From Rheinheimera aquimaris (GTDB lineage Bacteria; Pseudomonadota; Gammaproteobacteria; Enterobacterales; Alteromonadaceae): a stretch of DNA of 64,000 bases. The translations under genes and the position numbers were made by a program. Below, one piece after another: positions 48,241-56,663 of this stretch. The DNA is taken from positions 558,001-622,000 of the forward strand of contig NZ_JAJAVQ010000002.1 of NCBI RefSeq assembly GCF_020531985.1, read 5' to 3'. Numbering within the stretch: the stretch's first letter is position 1; the number at the start of each line of letters is the position of its first letter. The notes beneath the pieces are model-generated. The model worked only from the letters and a program-made list of their open reading frames with translations. It did not search any database and was not told the DNA's origin.

Positions 48241-48397
48241 TCACCTGCGCCAAAATCAGCAGCGCCACTAGCGGCATAATGTAGCGGCTTAATTTGGCGG
48301 TTTGTTCGCTGTCGCGGCTACCGTATTTTTCGGTCAGCGTGACAACGATAAACAGCGCGGCAAACAGCAGTGCCAGTATCGTAATCAGGGTTGTCAT
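48215..48397 (-). CDS. Small two-helix membrane protein, unknown
   Basis: The 60-residue product has two hydrophobic helices (about 4-20 and 40-57) joined by a charged loop (TEKYGSRDSEQTAKLSRY). GGAGTACATA precedes the ATG, good evidence that it is translated. It overlaps the 3' end of the RND pump gene on the opposite strand by 26 bases and diverges from the antiporter gene. I do not recognise the family. Confidence 0.6.
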   Translation of the reverse strand: MTTLITILALLFAALFIVVTLTEKYGSRDSEQTAKLSRYIMPLVALLILAQVIKFAFFSD

Positions 48398-48532
48398 TAT
48401 GTACTCCGTTCAGGCTATGGCTACAGCTTAAACGGTTTTCACTTTAGTTTCAAAATCGCCATGGCGTGGCTTCGCAGCATTGTGGCTGCATGCTATGCTG
48501 CGCGCAGTATTTTCTTAAGTAAGGGCAACAGT

Positions 48533-49501
48533 ATGACATTAGCGGTAGTAGCGTTAATTGCCGGTTTGGCACTTTTGGTCTGGAGCGCAGACCGCTTTGT
48601 CGATGGCGCTGCAGCCACCGCCCGGTATGCTGGTATGCCACCGCTGTTAATCGGTATGCTGATCGTTGGTTTTGGCACCTCAGCTCCTGAGATGGTGGTA
48701 TCAGCCATGGCCGCCAGCGACGGTAACCCGGCTTTGGCGCTGGGTAATGCTTACGGTTCCAACATTACTAACATTGCGCTGATCCTGGGTCTGGTCGCGC
48801 TGCTAAGCCCTATTGCTGTGCATTCACAGGTACTGAAAAAAGAGCTGCCAATTTTAATGCTGGTAACCGTATTTGCCGGCTGGCAAATGTTTGACCATCA
48901 ACTAAGCAGCCTGGATGCCTGGTGTTTACTGGGTGTGTTCTTTGTGCTGATTGCCTGGTCGGTGTATCAGGGCATGAAAAGCCCGCAGGATGCCTTAGCT
49001 ACCGAAATGAATGAAGAGCTGACGCAAAGCAGCATGACCTTAAAACAAGCCATTATCTGGCTGCTGGTGGGCCTGGTGCTGTTGATTGTGGCATCGCGTA
49101 TGCTGGTATATGGCGCGGTGTTTATCGCGCAAAGCCTGGGCGTCAGCGATCTGGTGATTGGTTTAACGGTAGTGGCAATCGGTACTTCGTTGCCGGAACT
49201 GGCTTCGTCACTGATTGCGATTAAAAAGGGCGAGCACGATATTGCGCTCGGTAACGTGATTGGCTCTAACCTGTTTAATACGCTGGCGGTAGTGGGTATA
49301 GCGGCAGCGATAGAACCTATGGCGGTTGATGCCGTCGTGTTAACGCGCGATTGGACACTGATGGCCGTACTGACAGCGGCACTGTTTGTGATGGGCTACG
49401 GTTACAAAAAGCAGGGCCGTATTAACCGGCTGGAAGGTGCTGCACTACTGGCGGTGTTTATTGGCTATACCGGCTATTTAGTCAGCACTGTTATGGCGTA
49501 A
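48533..49501 (+). CDS. Calcium/sodium:cation antiporter (CaCA family, YrbG-like)
   Basis: From ATG 48533 (AAGGG upstream) the 322-residue protein has about ten membrane helices in two homologous halves. Each half carries an alpha-repeat: GTSAPEMVVSAMAASDGNPALALGNAYGSNITN (about 48-80) and GTSLPELASSLIAIKKGEHDIALGNVIGSNLFN (about 217-250). These contain the ion-binding glutamates. It exchanges Ca2+ or similar cations for Na+ or H+. The nuclease gene begins nine bases downstream. Confidence 0.93.
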   Translation: MTLAVVALIAGLALLVWSADRFVDGAAATARYAGMPPLLIGMLIVGFGTSAPEMVVSAMAASDGNPALALGNAYGSNITNIALILGLVALLSPIAVHSQVLKKELPILMLVTVFAGWQMFDHQLSSLDAWCLLGVFFVLIAWSVYQGMKSPQDALATEMNEELTQSSMTLKQAIIWLLVGLVLLIVASRMLVYGAVFIAQSLGVSDLVIGLTVVAIGTSLPELASSLIAIKKGEHDIALGNVIGSNLFNTLAVVGIAAAIEPMAVDAVVLTRDWTLMAVLTAALFVMGYGYKKQGRINRLEGAALLAVFIGYTGYLVSTVMA

Positions 49502-49510
49502 GCCAGCGCT

Positions 49511-51724
49511 ATGGCCGGGCCACGCCAGGATCTCGACCCCGGTTACTACCTGCAGCACTTTAACGAGTTGCTGCAGTTTGTCGGTACTCACTACGCGCAG
49601 TGTTTAACCACAGACGAGCAGCAGTTTCTGCACGATTTTGCCGCGCTGACTGAGCCCGCGCAGCAGTTACTGGTGCGCATGCTTAACCGCAAAGGCACGG
49701 TGTTTGCCGATACCGAGCTGCATTACGAAGAGATTGGCCCGCCCGGGCCTGTGCTGGATGAACTGAGCGCCGCTGGCTTTATCAGTGCGCTTAGTGGCAA
49801 TGAACTGGCCGATTTCTGGCTACGCTTAACAAAAGATACGCTGTGGCAGTTGTTGCAACTGGCTGAAGCGGCAACCGGCGAAGCCAGCGGTGCGAAAAAA
49901 AGCCAGGCCAAGCCAGAGCTGCTGCGCGTAGCGCTGAAGCTGGAGGTAAACTGGCTTTCGCTTATCAATCAGCTGCCGCAGCGTTATGTCGCACTGCAAC
50001 GCCAGCCCACACTGAATTACCTGTATTTTCTTTATTTTGGCCGTATAGAGCCGAATTTATCATTGTTTACGCTGCGCGATTTGGGCATCCGCCAAAGCGG
50101 CCAGTTTAAACAGCAGTTTAAACCACGCTTTACCGGCTTAGCCCAGGCCCGGCTGGCCTATGCGTTAGCCTGCGCCAAACAGCAACTGGCTGAGCTGGCA
50201 AAGCAGCTGAAAAACCAGCCGGAAGATGCCGCCATGTTACTGCAACCCTGGCTGGAGCACGTGCAGCAATGGCCACAAAGTGATGATAATGCGCTGGCGC
50301 TAAAGCGCAGTGAACGCTGCTACAGCCTGGGCAAACTGGCCGAGCAATACCTGCTGGATGAGCTGGCCATCGCCTTTTATCAGCACAGTAATGGCTTTCC
50401 AGCCAGCGAGCGCTTAGTGCGGTTGTATTTCAGCAGTGGGCAGCTTGATAAGTGCCAGCAGTATTTGCAGCAACTGTTGGACGACCCCAGCTGCGATGAA
50501 GAATGGCTGTTTGCCGATGATTTTTATCAGCGTAAATTTGCCGCAAGCCAACAGCGGCGTTCGGTACTGACTGAGCTTTTGCGCACTGCGCCACTGGTTG
50601 GCATCGACGAACTTTACTTAGGCAAAGCTGAGCAAGGCCTGATGGCGCATTATGCGGCAAAGGGCTACAGCGTGTTTCACGGCGAAAACAACCTGTGGCT
50701 GGCGCTGTTTGGCCTGTGGTTCTGGCATGAGTTGTTTGAACATGAACACAGTGCGCTGCATAACCCGTTTGAGCGCCGGCCGCGTAACCTCAGTGCCGGT
50801 GGCTTTTATCAGCAGTTTGCGCAGCAAATAGAACAAAAGCTGGCGCAACTGGCCGAGCCAGGCGCGGCTACCGCGCTGCTAAACGCATTAACTGCGCACT
50901 ATGGCAAAGCCAACAGCCTGTTTTACTGGCACAGCGATTTGGCAGAGCAGCTATTGCCGCTATTGCAATATGCGTCGGTGGCTAATGGCCAAAGTGCATT
51001 AGCACCCATACTGCGCGCCATGGCGCAGGATTTTTCCCGCCACAGCAGCGGTTACCCGGATTTACTGCTGATAAAAGATGACACGCTGGAGTTTATTGAA
51101 GTAAAAGCGCCGGGCGATAAAATTCAGCGCCACCAGTTAGCACGGTTACAGGCACTAAAACAGGCCGGTTTTAACGCCCGTATTGAAAAACTGCAGTGGA
51201 TAGTCGACCCAAACCGCGTTTATGTAGTGCTGGACGTTGAAACCACCGGCGGCAAAGCTGGTACCGATCGCATCACCGAAATAGGCGCATTAAAAGTGCA
51301 GGCCGGTGAGGTGCTCGATACCTTCAGTACACTGATAAACCCGCAGCGGCATATCCCCTCTTTTATCAGCCGCTTAACCGGTATCAGCAATAGCATGGTC
51401 GCCGATGCGCCAACCTTCGCTGATATCGCCGATAAGCTCGCCGAATTTTTGCAAGGCGCGGTATTTGTCGCGCACAACGCTAAGTTTGATTACGGCTTTA
51501 TCCGCAGTGAGTTCGCCCGCTGCGAACTGCCGTTTGATATGCCGCAACTATGCACGGTAGTAAATATGCGCCGCTATTACCCTGGTTTAAAATCCTACAG
51601 CCTGGGCAACCTGTGCCAGCAGTTTGATATACCGCTCACCAACCACCACCGCGCACTGGCAGATGCGACAGCAACGGTGGAGTTGCTGAACATGATAAAC
51701 ACGCGGCGTACCGCCAATCAGTAA
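49511..51724 (+). CDS. FAN1-like VRR-NUC nuclease fused to DEDDh exonuclease
   Basis: The N-terminal 565 residues match the bacterial FAN1 plan: helical DNA-binding and TPR-like regions (for example LAEQYLLDELAIAFYQ), ending in a VRR-NUC domain with the PD-(D/E)xK motif GYPDLLL...EFIEVKAPGDK (about 513-535). FAN1 proteins cut branched and cross-linked DNA. Residues about 569-735 form a DnaQ-type exonuclease with DVETTGG, HNAKFDYGF and HHRALADA (DEDDh residues). The join is in frame with no stop or start context inside, so it is a true fusion. No clear ribosome-binding site precedes the ATG; it may be coupled to the antiporter gene. Confidence 0.88.
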   Translation: MAGPRQDLDPGYYLQHFNELLQFVGTHYAQCLTTDEQQFLHDFAALTEPAQQLLVRMLNRKGTVFADTELHYEEIGPPGPVLDELSAAGFISALSGNELADFWLRLTKDTLWQLLQLAEAATGEASGAKKSQAKPELLRVALKLEVNWLSLINQLPQRYVALQRQPTLNYLYFLYFGRIEPNLSLFTLRDLGIRQSGQFKQQFKPRFTGLAQARLAYALACAKQQLAELAKQLKNQPEDAAMLLQPWLEHVQQWPQSDDNALALKRSERCYSLGKLAEQYLLDELAIAFYQHSNGFPASERLVRLYFSSGQLDKCQQYLQQLLDDPSCDEEWLFADDFYQRKFAASQQRRSVLTELLRTAPLVGIDELYLGKAEQGLMAHYAAKGYSVFHGENNLWLALFGLWFWHELFEHEHSALHNPFERRPRNLSAGGFYQQFAQQIEQKLAQLAEPGAATALLNALTAHYGKANSLFYWHSDLAEQLLPLLQYASVANGQSALAPILRAMAQDFSRHSSGYPDLLLIKDDTLEFIEVKAPGDKIQRHQLARLQALKQAGFNARIEKLQWIVDPNRVYVVLDVETTGGKAGTDRITEIGALKVQAGEVLDTFSTLINPQRHIPSFISRLTGISNSMVADAPTFADIADKLAEFLQGAVFVAHNAKFDYGFIRSEFARCELPFDMPQLCTVVNMRRYYPGLKSYSLGNLCQQFDIPLTNHHRALADATATVELLNMINTRRTANQ

Positions 51725-51795
51725 CGCTGTCTATCATCTTTACGTAAATAATAGGCTGTGTGGCTATACAGCATTCCTCTTTGAGTTTTTTAACA

Positions 51796-51934
51796 GCAAC
51801 TTGCGGGTGCAAGCCCCGTATTTTGCAATGCCGTAATTTGCTACATGAAAAATATGCTTGATTTACATTTGGTTGGCGCCATAGACTGAATTTTATTTTG
51901 TAACTTGCGGGATCTCTTAAACGCAACTTGCGGG
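51796..51934. repeat. Three dispersed copies of AACTTGCGGG
   Basis: The 255 bases between the nuclease gene and the next gene hold no recognisable gene. They contain GCAACTTGCGGG at 51796-51807, GTAACTTGCGGG at 51900-51911 and GCAACTTGCGGG at 51923-51934, all in the same orientation. A related CTTGCGG occurs in the right arm of the attC-like site at 52611-52620. Confidence 0.6.
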
Positions 51935-51979
51935 GATAAATCCTTTGAATAAGCTGTTATACATCATTGGAGGTATAAA

Positions 51980-52525
51980 TTGGCCACAGAGTGGATCTAT
52001 GTTGTAGACACGGCTGTGAAAATTGGATTGGGCGCTCTTATAAGTGGTATTGCGGCTTACCAAGTAACTAGGCTTAAAAACCAGCACGAGTCCGAAAAGT
52101 CGAAATCAACTGTTATTAAAGATCTCATATTAGAAGCAGCCAAAAGTGCAGATGAGTATTTTGACTACACATATAGGTACTTTTCTAAGCTTGACGGGAT
52201 TCGAATTTCGTCGGAGAAATTTGAATTTACTGACGATGACTGGAAAGAAGCTGAAAAGATAATTAACGAAATAGACTCTGAGCTAACAGTTGCTCGAACA
52301 AATTACTATAACGCGCAAAGTAAGCTAGAGCTTTTGGGGTTGAGTCAGCAAGCGGAGTTGCTTTCCACCTATAGTAGCGGAGCAGAGAAACTACGAAAAT
52401 TCTACTTTGCCGATGGAAGGTCGGTTCCCACCAAAGAGTTTCTGGGAGAATGGTGCAAGAAATACGTTCCAATTAAAAAAGAGTTTAGAGAGTCTTTAAG
52501 TGAGTCTTTCTTGGGCTCAATCTAA
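51980..52525 (+). CDS. Unknown membrane-anchored coiled-coil protein in a putative gene cassette
   Basis: The product is 181 residues from a TTG start at 51980, with GGAGG six bases upstream. It has one membrane helix (about 7-27) and then a charged, helical, lysine/glutamate-rich region (about 30-181). I do not recognise a family. Base composition is clearly more AT-rich than the flanking genes, and an attC-like hairpin starts directly after the stop, so this could be a mobile integron-type cassette gene. Confidence 0.65.
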   Translation: MATEWIYVVDTAVKIGLGALISGIAAYQVTRLKNQHESEKSKSTVIKDLILEAAKSADEYFDYTYRYFSKLDGIRISSEKFEFTDDDWKEAEKIINEIDSELTVARTNYYNAQSKLELLGLSQQAELLSTYSSGAEKLRKFYFADGRSVPTKEFLGEWCKKYVPIKKEFRESLSESFLGSI

Positions 52526-52526
52526 T

Positions 52527-52631
52527 GTATAACAATGCAAGTCACTAACTCGTCGTTAAGCTCCTCGGGGACAAAGGCCACAGCGCGGCAAGCCGCTGGC
52601 CTTTGCCCGTGCTTGCGGCGTTAACTGTATC
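52527..52631 (+). other. attC-like imperfect hairpin (integron-cassette recombination site candidate)
   Basis: Starting two bases after the stop codon, ATAACAATG is followed by a large imperfect dyad. CGGG-GA-CAAAGGCC (52566-52578) pairs with GGCCTTTGCCCG (52598-52609), leaving two unpaired bases on one strand only. Outer arms TAACTCGTCGTTAAGC and GCTTGCGGCGTTAAC pair imperfectly. Unpaired bases on one arm, core-like AAC/GTTAA ends and a position directly after a gene are features of attC sites. GTTAACT does not fit the strict GTTRRRY core, so the call is tentative. Confidence 0.5.
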
Positions 52632-52665
52632 TATGCACCCAGACAAGGTAATACTTGAAAATTAT

Positions 52666-52708
52666 GGTCAGATCAAAATTAAACTAGTTATTTAATTTTC
52701 ATCTGCCC
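52666..52708. repeat. Palindromic repeat with 18-bp arms (REP/MITE-like)
   Basis: GGTCAGATCAAAATTAAA (52666-52683) and TTTAATTTTCATCTGCCC (52691-52708) are inverted copies differing at two positions, with a 7-base loop. It lies just after the attC-like site and six bases from the stop of the next gene. The GGTCAGA...AAAATTAAA pattern recalls dispersed palindromes of gammaproteobacteria; it has no T run that would mark a terminator. Confidence 0.65.
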
Positions 52709-52713
52709 CCCTT

Positions 52714-53145
52714 TTATTCCCTGTACCAACTAGCAATCCAAATAGCAAAGTTCGCAAACGCAAGAAAAGCCCAAAAGTACATACGCATTTTAGTTTGAAT
52801 CCCACCACCTTTACTTTTAAAGAAATGCTCCCAGCCAGCGTATTCGGCGTCACCAGGATGAGTTACAACCTCTATGCGATTTATGTAGGCGCCAATTATG
52901 CCGAGATGTTTGTTGACGGAGTAGGCTCGCAAAGCTCCAAAAATTGAAATAAAAAATGGGACTCCAGCGGCGACGTAAGCGAAAAATGGAAGGAGACATT
53001 CTTGTGAGGCGAGCCAAGAATAGACGGCAGCAATCCCGAGTAAACTATTTTTCTCCAGCGTCGACAAATCTGATAGCGAATTTTCGATCTCCTTGCGGAG
53101 ACTCAGGTATTCTTCCTTTCTATGCCAAAGTTCGTCGCTCATCAT
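52714..53145 (-). CDS. Unknown small membrane protein in the AT-rich insertion
   Basis: The 143-residue product (or 142 from the second ATG, better spaced from GGAG) has an acidic, charged N-terminal helix (LWHRKEEYLSLRKEIENSLSDLSTLEKNSLLGI) and two or three membrane helices (about 34-72 and 118-140). Small SLATT-like membrane proteins have this plan, but I cannot confirm such a relation. It is AT-rich and oriented opposite to the putative cassette gene. Confidence 0.6.
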   Translation of the reverse strand: MMSDELWHRKEEYLSLRKEIENSLSDLSTLEKNSLLGIAAVYSWLASQECLLPFFAYVAAGVPFFISIFGALRAYSVNKHLGIIGAYINRIEVVTHPGDAEYAGWEHFFKSKGGGIQTKMRMYFWAFLAFANFAIWIASWYRE

Positions 53146-53160
53146 ATTCTCCGAATGTAT

Positions 53161-53188
53161 TGGTTATTGGTTATCGGTTATCGGTATT
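53161..53188. repeat. Tandem heptad repeat
   Basis: Four 7-base units (TGGTTAT, TGGTTAT, CGGTTAT, CGGTATT) follow one another just upstream of the small membrane-protein gene. The rest of the 53146-53351 gap holds nothing recognisable. Confidence 0.6.
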
Positions 53189-53351
53189 CGACGGTTCTAC
53201 CTGCGTCTAAACACGGATTAACACGTGTTTGTAGAATTATGTACAGAACACTACGCCGAATGTTTAGAAATCATAATAACTTATTGGTATAGCTGAAATT
53301 GGTGCTTGCAACAAATACGGTTTAAGCCATCTAAAAGAGCAATTTGAATGT

Positions 53352-54071
53352 TTAGCCAGGCTCTGGCTGCAGGTCAATAAAACTGCTGATGGTTAACCGT
53401 CCTTGTGCTGGATTGGCCGACAGGCTGGCGGTGGGGGGAATTACGCCGCTGTGCAGGGCATGGCGGCGGTAGATCACCAGCCGGTTAAATACACCTTCGG
53501 CTTCGGCTATCTGGCTAAACAGCGGTGTATCGCCATGAATATAGCCTGCATCGCGCCCCGGCAGGTTGGGGCCGTCGTTTTCGGCTTCCAGCGCCCGGTA
53601 ATACTGCGCCGCGCGGCTGTCATCTATGGTTTCAAAACCACTCTGGCGGTGGCGGTAAAACGCGGTACCGCCGTGATTACCGTGAAATAAGTAATGCACT
53701 GCCGCCAGCGCGTGTTTTTCGGTGGTGTCAAAATGCGGTATCCGCTGCAGTAGTTTCAACTGCTCTGGCGCTGTGGTCACCAGTGAATAGTGGCAAACCG
53801 AAAAACTCAGCGCGCCGGCGGGCAAGGCGAACACATCGCGTAATACCGGTGTCAGGCTTTGCAGCAGCACTTGCTGATACGACAGCGGTGCCGGCGCACG
53901 CACGCCGGGGTAATAAGGCGAGTTAGCGCTAAAGCTTTGCTGGCAGGCATCGGTGACTAACAGCTCTGGCTTCGCCAGAAAGTTATCAATCAGCAGCAGT
54001 GGCGATTGCTCGCTGCCGGGGCGCAGACAGCGGACTTGCATCGCGGGGTTAGCGGCCAGCATGGTTATCAA
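53352..54071 (-). CDS. DUF6445-like protein, probable 2OG-Fe(II) oxygenase fold
   Basis: The 239-residue product ends the halogenase locus, overlapping the halogenase stop by four bases. It contains RIPHFDTTEKHALAAVHYLF near residue 111 (an HxD pair) and YRRHALHSG near residue 203, followed by an arginine (GRLTISSF). This is the HxD...H...R spacing of 2-oxoglutarate/Fe(II) oxygenases. From memory this type is named DUF6445 and is frequent beside tryptophan halogenase genes. The substrate is unknown. Confidence 0.78.
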   Translation of the reverse strand: MITMLAANPAMQVRCLRPGSEQSPLLLIDNFLAKPELLVTDACQQSFSANSPYYPGVRAPAPLSYQQVLLQSLTPVLRDVFALPAGALSFSVCHYSLVTTAPEQLKLLQRIPHFDTTEKHALAAVHYLFHGNHGGTAFYRHRQSGFETIDDSRAAQYYRALEAENDGPNLPGRDAGYIHGDTPLFSQIAEAEGVFNRLVIYRRHALHSGVIPPTASLSANPAQGRLTISSFIDLQPEPG

Positions 54072-55570
54072 TCCGTATTGGCGGCACAGTACTGGCGGAT
54101 AAAGTCGCTGTGCTTGGGTAAACGCGCCACGGCATGGCTGATGGTGTCACGGATTTGCTGTAAGTGCGCCTGCAATTGCTGCGGCGACAGGCTGGCGACT
54201 AACTGATGATAGCTTTGTGGCATCAGGCGCTGTCCCAGCATCACATGCGACCAGGATTCCAGCCGGAACATTTCTTCACCGGTCTGAAAGGCATGCGCGC
54301 TGGCGCGGAACAGCTCGATGCGGTGTGCCAGGGTGTCAGGGATCGACATAGTGCGGCAGTAGTTCCAGAACTCGCTGTCGCTACGCTCAGTCTGGTGGTA
54401 GTGCAGAATAATAAAGTCGCGGATTTTTTCCAGTTCGCTGATCGACTGCTGGTTGTATTCGTCAATCAGCGGTTGCTGCACGCCGTTAAACGGGAATAAC
54501 CGCAGCAGCCGGATCACGCCATTCATAAACAGATAAATACTGGTTGACTCCAGCGGTTCAATAAAGCCGCTGGATAAACCCAGTGCGACACAGTTTTTAT
54601 GCCAGAACTTTTTACGCCGGCCGGTTTGATAACTCAGCATACGCGGCTCAAACAGCGGTGCTGTTTCCAGGTTGCCGAGCAACCGTTGCCGGGCTTTATC
54701 GTCCGACAGGTAGTCGGCGGCGTACACCAAGCCATTACCAACGCGGTGCTGCAGCGGAATACGCCACTGCCAGCCGCTGTCGTGCGCGATAGCGCGGGTG
54801 TAAGGCGGCAGGGTGCTGGCCGATTCAGTTTGTACCACCATGGCTTTGTTGCAGGGCAACCAGTGATCCCAGCGTTCAAAGCCGGTGTGCAGTGTCTGTT
54901 CAATCAACAGCGCGCGAAAACCGGTGCAGTCAATAAATAAGTCACCGCTGATTTCAGTACCGTCTTCCAGTACCAGTGCGCGGATATCGCCATTTACCTG
55001 CTGCTGTACCTGTGCAATTTTGCCTTCTATGCGCACCGCGCCCTGCGCTTCGCTAAAGGCACGCAAAAAACGGGCATAGCGGGTGGCGTCCAGATGATAG
55101 GCGTAGCTGATGTTGGAGCTGTCGGTTTTGGCAAATTTACCAGCCAGCGCTGCCTGCAGTTCATAGCAGTAACTACCAAAAGGTTCATCTATGCCAAGCG
55201 TGCGGCCATGCAGGTAATAATGCTGAAAATCGGCCAGAAAACTGCCTTTGCCGGTAACACCAAAGGGGTGAATATAGCGATCGCCAAGCTGGCCCCAGTT
55301 TTCAAACGAAATACCAAGTTTAAAGGTAGCGTCGGTGGCACGCATAAACTCCTGCTCGTCGATACCGAGCAGGTTATGAAACAGCTGCACCGGGGGTATT
55401 GTCGACTCGCCAACGCCGACAGTGCCTATCTCTGCAGACTCGACCAGCACCACATCTATCTGGCCCTTTAAACGTTTTGACAGCGCCGCTGCCGCCACCC
55501 AGCCGGCAGTGCCACCACCGGCAATAACCACTTTTTTAACCGCGGTGTGATGTTGATTATCAGTGTGCAC
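54068..55570 (-). CDS. Flavin-dependent tryptophan-type halogenase
   Basis: This family uses FADH2, O2 and halide to make HOX and halogenate an aromatic ring. The 500 residues contain GGGTAGW (18-24, FAD), GVGESTIPP (52-60), the catalytic lysine equivalent Lys84 in ATFKLGISF, the WxWxIP signature WQWRIP (267-272) and EPLES (338-342) with the second catalytic glutamate. All key residues are intact, so it should be active. The protein belongs to the branch found next to TonB-dependent receptors, where free tryptophan is not necessarily the substrate. No flavin reductase is nearby. Confidence 0.93.
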   Translation of the reverse strand: MHTDNQHHTAVKKVVIAGGGTAGWVAAAALSKRLKGQIDVVLVESAEIGTVGVGESTIPPVQLFHNLLGIDEQEFMRATDATFKLGISFENWGQLGDRYIHPFGVTGKGSFLADFQHYYLHGRTLGIDEPFGSYCYELQAALAGKFAKTDSSNISYAYHLDATRYARFLRAFSEAQGAVRIEGKIAQVQQQVNGDIRALVLEDGTEISGDLFIDCTGFRALLIEQTLHTGFERWDHWLPCNKAMVVQTESASTLPPYTRAIAHDSGWQWRIPLQHRVGNGLVYAADYLSDDKARQRLLGNLETAPLFEPRMLSYQTGRRKKFWHKNCVALGLSSGFIEPLESTSIYLFMNGVIRLLRLFPFNGVQQPLIDEYNQQSISELEKIRDFIILHYHQTERSDSEFWNYCRTMSIPDTLAHRIELFRASAHAFQTGEEMFRLESWSHVMLGQRLMPQSYHQLVASLSPQQLQAHLQQIRDTISHAVARLPKHSDFIRQYCAANTD

Positions 55571-55586
55571 GACAGGATCCTTTTTA

Positions 55587-56654
55587 TCAGCGGTTTAACC
55601 GGTTTAGCAGCATGGCCCTGAGCTGGCGGGCCTGCATATCATCCAGCGGGCCCAGCACGCCTTGTGCCGCTGGCGGTAAATGTGCAGCGGCCTGCTGCGG
55701 GTCGTCAAATACGTAGTAATTCAGCAGTGCCTGCCAGGCTTTACGTTCATGCTCAGGTTTTTCGCGCAGGCACAACAGGGCGTGATACAGCAAATTCATG
55801 CCAGAGCCGGTATAGCGTGGCGCGTTGCTCCACCAGTAGTTGATCAGCACGTTAAAGTTGCCGGGCGCTGCTACCCGGTGCCACCACATGCTGGGCAGGT
55901 ACAGCGCATCGCCGGGTTCCAGTTCAGCAATGCAGCCTGCGGCAATGGCATCGGCAAAGCGTGGGTAACGCTCAAAGTCAGGCTGGTCAAAATCCACCAT
56001 GCTGATCACCTGGCCGCCGGGGGTCGGTTGCAGCGGGCCGGGGTATAAGTTAGCAACCTGCTCCGGCGGAAATAGGGTAAAAGTACGTTTGCCGGCCACG
56101 CAGCAGGCTAAGTTCTCTGATGCATCATAATGACAGGCGGCAACCGAGCGGTTACCCAGCCAGATACTAACCCTGTCTGGCTCGGTGGCATAGTCTGGCT
56201 TAGGCCTGTTCAGTTGCAGCGGCAATTGCGCACTTAGCGTTGGGAAGTGACTCTGGATCAGGTTAGAGGCGATATAGGCTGAAGGCGGCTCTGGCAAACT
56301 CTGCCAGGCCAGCAGCTGTTGCAAAACCTCGTCTACCTTGCCGGTGTCAACGGTAAAATTCAGCGCTGTGGCATTGTCATTGTAAAAATAGCGGCCATTC
56401 AACCCGGGCCCGGCGCGGTACACCTGGGTGGGCTGGCCGTTGTAATGGCTGTTAATATAATCGGCCAGTGCGTTATTACCCTGTTGGCCTTGCTGCACTA
56501 TCGGCCAGTGGCTAACCAGGCCTTTAAGCACCACAGGTTCGGCTGCGCTAAAAATACTTTGTGGCACCTCGCCGCTGGTGCAGTTGTCAATAACACGGCA
56601 ATGCCGGTTGATGGTCAGCGATGGCACTGTTGTGCGGGCAATGGCGTTATGCAT
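55587..56654 (-). CDS. Cupin-like (JmjC-type) oxygenase
   Basis: The 355-residue protein is of the cupin-8/JmjC class. The iron-binding triad reads His175 and Asp177 in ACHYDASENL and His259 in LPSMWWHRV, the spacing of Fe(II)/2-oxoglutarate hydroxylases such as FIH. The KRTFTLFPPEQ segment after the HxD fits the 2-oxoglutarate lysine. It may hydroxylate the same molecule or protein as the halogenase encoded 16 bases downstream. The substrate is unknown. Confidence 0.87.
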   Translation of the reverse strand: MHNAIARTTVPSLTINRHCRVIDNCTSGEVPQSIFSAAEPVVLKGLVSHWPIVQQGQQGNNALADYINSHYNGQPTQVYRAGPGLNGRYFYNDNATALNFTVDTGKVDEVLQQLLAWQSLPEPPSAYIASNLIQSHFPTLSAQLPLQLNRPKPDYATEPDRVSIWLGNRSVAACHYDASENLACCVAGKRTFTLFPPEQVANLYPGPLQPTPGGQVISMVDFDQPDFERYPRFADAIAAGCIAELEPGDALYLPSMWWHRVAAPGNFNVLINYWWSNAPRYTGSGMNLLYHALLCLREKPEHERKAWQALLNYYVFDDPQQAAAHLPPAAQGVLGPLDDMQARQLRAMLLNRLNR

Positions 56655-56663
56655 ATTGCCGCC

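Noticed and set aside
55094..55471. Plus-strand open frame of 125 codons within the halogenase gene
   Set aside because: It overlaps the conserved FAD-binding and catalytic part of the halogenase on the other strand and shows no domain of its own.
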